A DNA stretch of 64,000 nt, taken from Symsagittifera roscoffensis. Its lineage: Eukaryota; Xenacoelomorpha; Acoela; Convolutidae. The stretch covers positions 54,120,233 to 54,184,232 of the forward strand of contig NC_087067.1 of NCBI RefSeq assembly GCF_963678635.1. The letters are read 5' to 3'. Below the pieces are notes generated by a model that did not search any database, had not been told where the DNA came from, and saw nothing but the letters and a program-made list of their open reading frames with translations. This document shows positions 35,126-44,309 of the stretch, piece by piece; the first letter of the stretch is position 1, and each line of letters begins with the position of its first letter. The translations under genes were made by a program, and so were the position numbers.

Positions 35126-36650
35126 TTGTTTTCAAGTTTACCCTGAAACAGAAGTAACATGTAATTACCCCAAACCACTTTTCCGAACACATTATTCAGA
35201 AATTTTTGATGAAATCGGAAAAGATTTTGATTTGAAAAAAGGCATTTTAATACTCGATATGACACACCCTTATCAAAATAGAGAAAACGAAAAATACTAT
35301 ACACTAATAAAATGTTACAAAAATACCGGTAACACTGTTGGCAAAATTCATCCAGTAAACAAAGACAGTACAAGATTACAAGAACTTTCACCAATGAGTA
35401 ACACTTTTTTTGACGCGATCGATTAAGATATTCATCTTGATATGAATTTAGATTACACAAAAAGAGAATTTTTCAAGAAAGGTCACTCTCCGAAATCCAA
35501 ACACTTCCTTATTTATATGAGCTAGAAAGGACACAAGTACTACAATCTCTCGCTTAAGCAGTACTTAAAATACCGTACGCAGGATACCTATTAACAGGCA
35601 ACCGCTCTAACTTCATTGACTAGGAAGGAACATTATTTTAAAATTACACATGCACCAATAAATTTTGACCACTCTATATTTTTGAAGACAAAAGATGTTA
35701 CCAACGAATAGCTATATTTTATTTTAAAAAGTTAGGTATGTTTTATAGATACCCAATAACGACGAAACTTTTTTTGGGATACAGCTGTCGCGTGTGGATC
35801 TGAAATTAGCCACAATGTAGTAAAACTCAACCCAAACGACGATAAATAGTATCTTCTTTCTCACTCCATACCCTACATTAAAGTCACCTTTAAAGAAACT
35901 TCCATTCGAGAGCATACGCGCAGTTGCTCGTAACCCAAACCTAGACCTACAATCAAAAAATATTTACTCTAAATCCGACATACAGCATCACATTAGAACA
36001 ACAATTTCAAGAACTTTTCACAAAAATGGATACAAAACGAACACAATCAATTGGCCGAAGTTTACGAAAACTCGCTGCAACTGCAGGTTTCTCAGATGTT
36101 TACAAACAAGACTTTATTGGAAACTTTAAAGACATTGAAGACTCCATATGTCTCAACGGAAAAAATACCGTCCTCAAGATGTTTCACCAATTAATATTTT
36201 TAGTTTTGTAAATATCAAAAACGAACTCCTTTTTTTTCTTGGATGACCCTACTCTATATCAGAAAGATTGACTAAATTATAGGAAATGTTTAATTTTTTT
36301 TTTTGGATTTAACTTTTCACTACTAAAAGGAATCTATAATACATGTGCAATACATACACAAGTCCATAGACACGTAAGCGTAGCACGCAATTTATTAGCG
36401 AAGATAATGAAAAACTATCTACAAAACCGAACACATACGATACACCACACAATAAAACGAAAACAACACCTACAGCACCATCACAATTACACAGTCTACT
36501 TAATACTCATCCTTTGTGTTAAGTCCCACAAATTTATAGAAACACGATTCTAATCACTGAACTTTTATCTCAATCTAATAATTTCCAACGAAGCTAGTAT
36601 CTCATAAAACCTTCCACCAACCGGATAGTGACGACACGTTTGAGCAATTT
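35126..36650 (+). pseudogene. Env-like ORF, undeleted right-flank copy
   Basis: From about 35,165 the sequence diverges from the tandem units and retains the middle part deleted in them: frames at 35,232-35,426 (GILILDMTHPYQNRENEKYY) and 36,026-36,211 (RTQSIGRSLRKLAATAGF). Stops and frameshifts are frequent. Same family as the 28.7-30.4 kb copy. Confidence 0.5.
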
Positions 36651-36659
36651 GTAGAACAA

Positions 36660-38480
36660 CCACGCACAATAAATTGGCCCACAATGAACCAACAAATTGG
36701 ATCCCTCAATCGTTACATTTCCAATCAGTCAAATGTCCAACGCCAAGTCTCCCTCATTTCAATTTCAGACCTCACCTCTTCTCCCATATCCAACTTTTTC
36801 TTCGAACTCACCACGAACGGACTCAGAAGACTCAAATCAAACAGTTTGTAACATTATTTCTAATTTCAAGAACTCTTGACGAATTCCTCGACTCCGAACC
36901 CAGCCCTACCAATTTTTCTCAACCGCCTTTCCCGCCCACCGACTCCTGATGAAACCCCTCTCTCTCCCTCTTCACACACTGAGCCAGCCTCTCTCCTTTC
37001 CCTTGGTCAAGTAACGAACCAGACGTGCCCAGTCCCTTCACAGACAATCATTTTGAGCATGACTTAGATAACTTTATAACTCAACATCAACAAATTCATG
37101 ACACAATTAATGCATTAACAATTCACCAACTAACCCACTCAGCCTTAACATCCGAATCCTCTACCCGTTCTGTTCAAATTGCACCCACATGAGCACAAAG
37201 AGTTTTTAAACGAAAGCACCCTAACACCATACCGCAATTTTTTATTAATCGCCCACATTCATCTGGATTATATTGCCACCACCTTCAAGACCAAGACACT
37301 AATGCCTCAGAACTTTTGTTTTATAATTAACATTTTCCCTCCAATGTTTTTTACTACAATGCAGATTATGAAAACCAATACAAACCATACGTCAATGAAT
37401 TTATCCTACTCCTTACACTCTCCTGAATCACCTACTACAAATTTACTAACCCATGAAAACATCCTTTGAAAAACAACCCCGATGATAACGAACTTTGTGA
37501 CTCCATCTTTCACCAACTCACTACCGCACTTCACAAAAATCAATTCACCAGCATATGTTTAAGCCAAACACTAAACAGTTTCGTAGCACCACATAATAAT
37601 CGATTTTCTATTAACCATTACGATCACGCTGTCACCAAATATATGGAAGATTATCCACACGACGACGACCCTAACTATGATCCTCAACTAACTGAATTTT
37701 TTTTTCAATAAATCAGAATCCATATTTTATCTAGACAGCACTAATAAAAATACTCGATCATATAATCGCTCACGCACTAACAAGCACCAAAGCTTATAAG
37801 TCTATCTTTAATAAGTTTGATCACTTCGCACAAACCTTTAACTTCTTCACGCCAAAGGAAAGAAATATCCACTGCTCACATAACATATTGTTAAAAACAA
37901 AACTAACCCACTCATACACATTCTAAATTCATACAAAAACATTATTTACATAGTTCACCATCCCGTTACCCACATCCTCGCTTTATGTTCATTGACTCAA
38001 AATACACATCACCATGTTTCCTAAACTTCACATATTGCATTTATTATACCAACTTGCTCGGCATCCTCCGTAGTTATGATCATGTCCGGCAAAGGTATAA
38101 AATTTGCCCCTTGACTAACACCTTCTCACTAGACGACGCCCGTCCAATCATCATTACCCACAAATTTATACAACTCGTTGAAGTATTGCTACTCGATAAT
38201 AGCCACAACATCAAATTTAATCTCAAGCTTCATAACCTAATCGAAAACACAAATCACGAGTTTTCAACAATTACCAACAAGTAAATATCATCAGAGCACT
38301 TGAACTTCGTTGGCCACTGCTTCGCACTAAAAACGTAATTCGCATGCTTGCCAAGCTTTTAGATACATCAAGCACTATTAAAACTAGCCTCCCCCTTGGA
38401 TTTTTCCCTGGAACCGAACCCTCGTAAGTATGAATTTTGTTAGGATTACTATTGCGAATAAAAAAGACACCCACCAATCT
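36660..38480 (+). pseudogene. Decayed coding-like region, unassigned
   Basis: A chain of open frames on the + strand, C/A-rich like the retroelements before it: 36,674-36,949 and 36,876-37,067 (Pro/Ser/Thr-rich), 37,179-37,469, 37,466-37,711 (NPDDNELCDSIFHQLTTALH; ending YPHDDDPNYDPQLTEFF), and 37,985-38,284. Some frames carry on across single stops, as in a decayed polyprotein. I do not recognise the domains; it may be the gag or C-terminal ORF of family A or another element. Confidence 0.4.
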
Positions 38481-39660
38481 TACACGTGTTTTTCACCTTT
38501 ATTCTTAAGATTTGACCGGTCACTCATCTACAGAATAAAACCAACTTAAACAACACAAATTTCCTATATGTTTATCAATTTTAATCTAACAATGAAACTG
38601 AATTATCCTGGCGAAGTAAATTTAATAAAAGTGCAATGAATTCATAATTCTCTAGTAAAATTCAAAATACGTAGTAGTAAACTAATAATGCAAACAAATT
38701 ACTAAAAACTAATTTTTTTTGTGTGCTTCTCTTATAAACGAATAATTCTTATTCACTCGCCCACATTTCACGCAGTCTTTTTACCAAAATTGCGCAACTC
38801 GCAAATGTAGAATTGTTTAATAAATGAAATTCAAATTCCAGCACTAACTGATAACAACTTTAACTCATTTTCACTCGTCTCAAACTGTCCCTCAACCCGG
38901 TTGGAAGGAATTATAATTAAGCTTAAAACTAACCAACGCAGCTTACTAACACCACAAAACCCACCGCATGTTTAGGAAAGTCCCACGGTACTCAGACCAG
39001 ATTAAACCCAGATTTAAACGGGATAAATTATTCTTTTGAAACCCACTTTCAAGTTTTATTGAAACCACTTAAAACGCCATAATATCAAAAGAAAAACCAA
39101 AAACACAACAATCTGTTTTTGATGAAAGGACACAACCAAATATAGAAAAGTGAAAAACACCTAATAAAAAAGAACAAAAAAGTTGAACACGAAAAGAGAC
39201 CCTGCTCAGAGATACTGTAATAATTATCCCCTTCTGGCCTAACTCACCAGAACGACGTTGCTCGAAAAACATGCGACAACCATGGGCTACGACCCCGATT
39301 CCCAATTTTTGTTTAGATTGGCTTCAGAGTGAGCAACTCTTTAAAATAACCGAAAATATTTAAAAACGATTTTGCAAAAACTACTAATAAATATCATAAC
39401 TAAAACTGATTTCACTAATAAGATATAGATATAATAAGCAATGTAAAAAAAACTTCTTAAAGCAAAGGGAGATGAAAACTTGACGACATTCCAACTTAGG
39501 AATGGCAAATGTATTGGTTTGTTGCCGTAGTCACAACATTCATAGGATTTAAAGTTTGGACCTAACATCGCAGCAAAGGTACCCATTGAAGAAGAACAAT
39601 TTAAAACTACTATTTATAATCAATTATAATATTGATAAAACTATCAATATAAAATACTTC
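38481..39660. other. Intergenic, nothing recognised
   Basis: AT-rich DNA without a supported gene. Includes a 22-bp palindrome (ATATTGATA-aaac-TATCAATAT, 39,629-39,650) just left of the MITE-like element. Confidence 0.45.
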
Positions 39661-39855
39661 GGCTCTTTTCCAGTTCCCCCTTTCAAATTCAATACTGAAA
39701 AGTCTATTTAACATTGTCACAATTCAATGAAATTTGGCGTGGTGAACAGATTTGTTTTTCATACTTTGCAGCGTAACATCACGTATTTAGCCGTAATAAC
39801 ACGTAAAACAAACAAAAAAACTCGGTTTTTTGAAGGGGGAAACTGGAAAAGAGCC
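39661..39855. mobile_element. MITE-like element with ~27-bp terminal inverted repeats
   Basis: Starts GGCTCTTTTCCAGTTCCCCC and ends GGGGGAAACTGGAAAAGAGCC; the ends are reverse complements over about 27 bases with one or two single-base gaps. Total 195 bp, no ORF, AT-rich flanks. Size and ends fit a non-autonomous DNA transposon. A clean target-site duplication was not visible, so the superfamily cannot be named. Confidence 0.65.
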
Positions 39856-42191
39856 AATATTTCTAACTAACCAATCATGATCCATAACTATGCTGACATT
39901 TATTTGTAACGCTGAAACTCTTCAGTTTCAGCGACAGAATAATATAAATAAAAATTAGAAGACAGTTATTACCTTCATGACGCTATGGCTAAAGGCGGGA
40001 TTATAAAAGTTTAACTTTGACGAAATGTTCTCAGACTCGTTTATTTATAAACAATGGAAACCTTCCTCTAACACAGTGGCGAAGTGGAGCTTCACAAAAA
40101 TTGCAAGCCATCGCAACAACATTGTTGCATGCTGGGGAATACAAATCACTAAGACAAAAAATATTTTAAAAATTCCCTAGGAGATATAAGAGTAAGATTA
40201 AGATCGGTATTAGACTAAGAAGTTACACGAACCTACCCGACCGAAAATAAGATAGCGTGACGAACAGACGGTGTACATTATCTGAAATTAGTCTGTGGGT
40301 GATCCACCTCGGACTTAAACTCAATTCATTCAGCTTAGAAGCCTTTTTATGTTTGGGTATTAATTCCCATGTCTCAGGTAGACAAGCATGTTGGATAAAG
40401 AACGATACGTACACCATTATAAGAACTCTCAATTCTCTCTCTCTCTCATCTCCATTTAGAATAGTTTGATCTATCTGCTCATCTGTAGTTAGAGCTTAGT
40501 CAAGCTCAATAGTTGGCAAAGTTTACATTGATTAAAAAGACCAATACAAATGTTCGAGTTTTCGTTAATATTTTTAAATGTTAAACCATAAGAAACGCAG
40601 TTTAATGAATCTGATATAACTGGATTAACGTATAAATTTTTCTCAAATCTAACGTATAAATTTTGTACGTCGTTTTGGTACTGAGATAGCTCCGTTGCTT
40701 TGACTTTTGCGTTGAAGCTTATGTAACATGGCGTTCTTTTTCATAATTCGTTGACTCCCTTTTGATTTAATAAAACGGATCTTGTTACCGATTCCCTCTT
40801 TTGTATCTAATAAAGAACTTCCATCCAAAAAGTAATCGAGCACACTTTACTTCATACGAAATTTGCTCTTTCAAACGAATTCAACCCTTGCAATAGGGGA
40901 ATAGTTAAAAAAGTCCACTGAAACCTTGATTTACCAATTGTAAGGTATATCTTGATTCTTAACTGTTTATGGCTAAAAGGCCAAATTTAGCTATGTCCGC
41001 ATGCGAGCCATCCATATTACGCATTGTTCGCGAAGGGGGAGAACTCTACGAAAAATACTGCCGAAACAAAGAGCGTCCGCTGATGTTTTCACCCGCACCC
41101 AGCCAAAAACGAGTTGACGTTTTCGAAGGATCTGTTTCAAACAATCCTCAAAAGTTTGAATCATAGACACAGGTCATTTTGCGAACTGGTCAAAAAGATA
41201 ATTCAAGAATGCTCCCCCCATCATTGCCTGAAAACATTCTTATCCGGTAAAAGCAGACATCGCTTCTAGCAAACAGCTAAGTCATTTTTGATTCAAAAGG
41301 AGAAAAATTAATTTTAGTGTGAACAAATGTCTAGGACTTTTTTTGAGAAAAAATTCTGCACGACCAACAAAAAAGTGCACAACCAAAATGAGTGCAAAAC
41401 CACGTCATTCGTTAACTCTTAATCACTTGATAACAACGAGTCCACTTTGTTAAGATCATGCTGCTTAAATATTAATTCAGAAACATTTTTACAGAAAGCT
41501 GATCAACTGGAGTGAAATATCCTATTTAAAAAAAACAGAAAAGGAAAAGTTAAAAAATAGGAAAGAAAAATACATTAAGAAGAATAAATTAAATCTGATT
41601 TTGTTGCCCTAAAAATGTTCGAAACTTCTAGTAATTTGGAGCGTGTAATTTCGAGAATTGATTTGGCTTCTTTCGCTGAGTTCCATATAGCAAATAAAAT
41701 TTTTCAAAAACCTTTCATTGGTTCACTATTCATTTGATACTATTTTAATAAAACCTATCCAATTAAGAAAATCGAATGGACGTAATTTTTAATTTAAAAA
41801 GTTTGAAGATAAATAATCTTAAAAAATGAAACAAAACACAACCCAAATAGTGGAAACTTTTTTTTTTTTTTTGAAGTTTCTTCTTTTGTTGTTGTTTTTA
41901 ATTCTTTCAATTAAGTTCTTTGACAAATATATTTTTTTATGATTTGCCAAATATTCATATGAATATTTGATAGTTAACAACAATTCAACTTTTTATTAAA
42001 AGAGGAAACATTTTGTTTCAGACTCTTAACAACTAAATACTTATATTTGTGAAAACGGTGAAAAATATGTGAATTACAGTAAGAAATTTGGCAGTACAGA
42101 ACATAAATAATCTTTGCTGGAGAGATATAAGGACCTGAAAAGTGAGTAGAAATGGTTTGTCCCAATAGTGTCAGTTAAGTATTTTAACTAA
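39856..42191. other. Intergenic DNA before the nuclease-helicase gene
   Basis: No supported gene. A 65-codon frame from ATG 40,969 (MAKRPNLAMSACEPSILRIV...) has normal-looking composition but no recognised domain and no partner. A perfect 22-bp palindrome lies at 41,948-41,969. Confidence 0.4.
40341..40452. repeat. Dispersed repeat, copy 2 (pair with 10,866-10,975)
   Basis: Same orientation and about 85-90% similar by eye to 10,866-10,975, including TAGACAAGCATGTTGG, AAAGAACGATACGTACACCA, TTATAAGAACTCTCAAT and a (TC)n tail. Either a solo LTR fragment or a short interspersed repeat. Confidence 0.6.
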
Positions 42192-44309
42192 TGGACTAGA
42201 ACAACCGGTCTATTGGGTTTTAAGCAGATCTTTCATGATGCAGAAAAAGACAACGATGCAATCGCTACTGAAATACAAAAACAGGAAGATTATGAAGCCG
42301 AGGTAGTTGTATATCGAGCACTTGAAAAATTAAAGGAGCCCCTTATGGTATTTCATAGTTTTGAATACAGCCACGACCAGTTTACAATCTGGGACTCAAA
42401 TCATGATAGAAAAACCTGCAGACGCTCTAAGATAAAGCCTAACTGTAAAAACGCGCACGCAGATGAAGGCGAGCATGATTTTGTTGCATTCGGACCTGAT
42501 TACATAGTAATGATAGAAGTCAAGAATCCATCACTAGCTCAGACTAAGCCAGACAACAAAACGAATGACAGCAATGAGGAAAGTGCTGACGTTAGTCCTA
42601 ATAAACTGAGGAGCGAAGCCAATTATCCATTAATACCTCAAGCCACAACGAGTAAGCTAAATGGCAACAAAGAGGAAAGCACTGAAGTCGCTCTTAATGA
42701 TTCAAGAAACGAAGTCAAAGATTCATCGCTATCTCGATCATCAGCAAACAATTCGAAAAAAATACATCCAATTCTGGGTGCTATTGAGAAAGCTACTACA
42801 CAATTTGAGAAAGGAATGAAACTCCTTGAGAAAATTTTAGATTCCACTCAAACAGAAAATGGAAATTGTTCGGAAATCCGCGTTTTCCGTTTTGTTGCCT
42901 TCCCAAATGTACGAAAAAACCAACCCAACATTGACAAACAAAACCTCCCCCTAAACATTCATGCCATCTACAAAGATGATTTCAAAGAATTCCACACAAT
43001 TTGGGCGAATATAAAAAACGAAGGATCAAGTGTTATTGGAAACAAAACGCTCTCAGGTGACATAACAAAATTACAGAGCGCAATTTTGCGATTATTTGCC
43101 TCGCATAAGGGACAAGTCAACGAAAGGCTTCTTAGTTTGAAAGAATGTGTCGTCGAGATTGATCGTAAATTAAGAACTTCAGAAATCACATTCAGAGGAA
43201 AAAATAGTCCTCCAAACCCATCAGTGATCAAAACAAGTGAATTCAAAGATCCGCCATTTGTGGTGAAAAATATCAACATTTTCGAAACCTGCCTAAAACT
43301 GAACTACATAACAAATGAGCAAAGAATTGCATTTGAAGATATAAACTACCCTATTTTAATCACTGGGGCTGCTGGGTCCGGAAAGACGATTGTTCTCCTA
43401 GCTAAAGCTGTTCACACAGTTTTGACTCAACCCGGCACTAAAGTTTTTATTTTATTTCAAAGTGACTTTAAACTAGCTAGCTATTCAGAAATTGTTGAAC
43501 GAGCTGGTATCAAAGTTTACGAATATGGTTTTCAACAGGAAAACTTGAAAAAGTTTGATGACAACTTCCTCACAGAGCATAACATCATCATCTGCCATGG
43601 ATATCCATCAAATTATCGTGATTTTAATTCAAAGGCAAAATCTGAATCCCCTGAACTGAAGCTGCTTTTGTTCGCAGACGATTCTCAAGATGATGATTTC
43701 TATTGGCAACCAGATGGCTGGTTGCCAGCTGGCTGGCAACCAAATGGCTGGAGTTGCTTGGTAGCGGATTTTACCCAAGAAAGCCAATTGTATCGTTCAG
43801 ATTTACAACAATGGCTTGCCACAGTGGAAAAGGAAAGAAACTTCAAAACTCATTGGCTAGGAAGGAGCTATAGGAACACACACAACATAGTTTCACAGCT
43901 CATTCAGCTCGGTGAGAAAAATGCGAAGTATAAACGGTCTAATGGGATAGAAAGAGATGGACTGATACCACAACTCTCACTCATCCCAAAACATGGACAC
44001 TTCATTCATGGACCTCAAATCACTGTAAAGATATACCGGTTACCAGAAGAAGTAACACAAAACTACTATCACTGTTTCGTGGACAAGCTCATAAACAAGG
44101 AAAATGATCAGTATTCCGAATTTTGCCTGGATTCCCAAATCAGCTGCGCCTTTTTATTGAAAAACAGTTTGGTACATAATCTTGAGCAGTCGCTAATTTT
44201 TTTAAACATGATAGCGATTCGTACAAAGGTGGAAAATGATAGTGGCAAAATACTGACATCTATCATTGAAAAGTGTTTTTTATTGCTAATTTCTAATCGT
44301 TCGAATTGA
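42192..44309 (+). CDS. NERD-nuclease / UvrD-like SF1 helicase protein
   Basis: Open from 42,192 (after TAA) to TAA at 44,307-44,309; residue numbers count from TTG 42,213 (698 codons), the first convenient marker, not a proven start. Residues 28-110 form a NERD-type PD-(D/E)XK nuclease domain: GEHDFVAFGPDYIVMIEVKN gives Asp89 and Glu102-x-Lys104. A Ser/Asn/Lys-rich linker follows (110-190). The SF1 helicase core has a Q motif (YITNEQRIAF, 365-374), Walker A GAAGSGKT (385-392), Walker B LLLFADDSQD (484-493, with Asp in place of the usual Glu), motif III-like VADFTQESQLYR (517-528) and motif IV-like LGRSYRNTHNIV (549-560). Motifs V and VI are not seen, so the 3' end is probably truncated. The first in-frame ATG is 42,345 (residue 45), inside the nuclease fold; TAACTAATGGACTAG (ag at 42,198-42,199) could be a branch site and 3' splice site for an upstream exon. 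Such fusions are known in bacteria; presence here suggests transfer or a poorly studied animal family. Role unknown. Confidence 0.8.
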   Translation, partial: WTRTTGLLGFKQIFHDAEKDNDAIATEIQKQEDYEAEVVVYRALEKLKEPLMVFHSFEYSHDQFTIWDSNHDRKTCRRSKIKPNCKNAHADEGEHDFVAFGPDYIVMIEVKNPSLAQTKPDNKTNDSNEESADVSPNKLRSEANYPLIPQATTSKLNGNKEESTEVALNDSRNEVKDSSLSRSSANNSKKIHPILGAIEKATTQFEKGMKLLEKILDSTQTENGNCSEIRVFRFVAFPNVRKNQPNIDKQNLPLNIHAIYKDDFKEFHTIWANIKNEGSSVIGNKTLSGDITKLQSAILRLFASHKGQVNERLLSLKECVVEIDRKLRTSEITFRGKNSPPNPSVIKTSEFKDPPFVVKNINIFETCLKLNYITNEQRIAFEDINYPILITGAAGSGKTIVLLAKAVHTVLTQPGTKVFILFQSDFKLASYSEIVERAGIKVYEYGFQQENLKKFDDNFLTEHNIIICHGYPSNYRDFNSKAKSESPELKLLLFADDSQDDDFYWQPDGWLPAGWQPNGWSCLVADFTQESQLYRSDLQQWLATVEKERNFKTHWLGRSYRNTHNIVSQLIQLGEKNAKYKRSNGIERDGLIPQLSLIPKHGHFIHGPQITVKIYRLPEEVTQNYYHCFVDKLINKENDQYSEFCLDSQISCAFLLKNSLVHNLEQSLIFLNMIAIRTKVENDSGKILTSIIEKCFLLLISNRSN

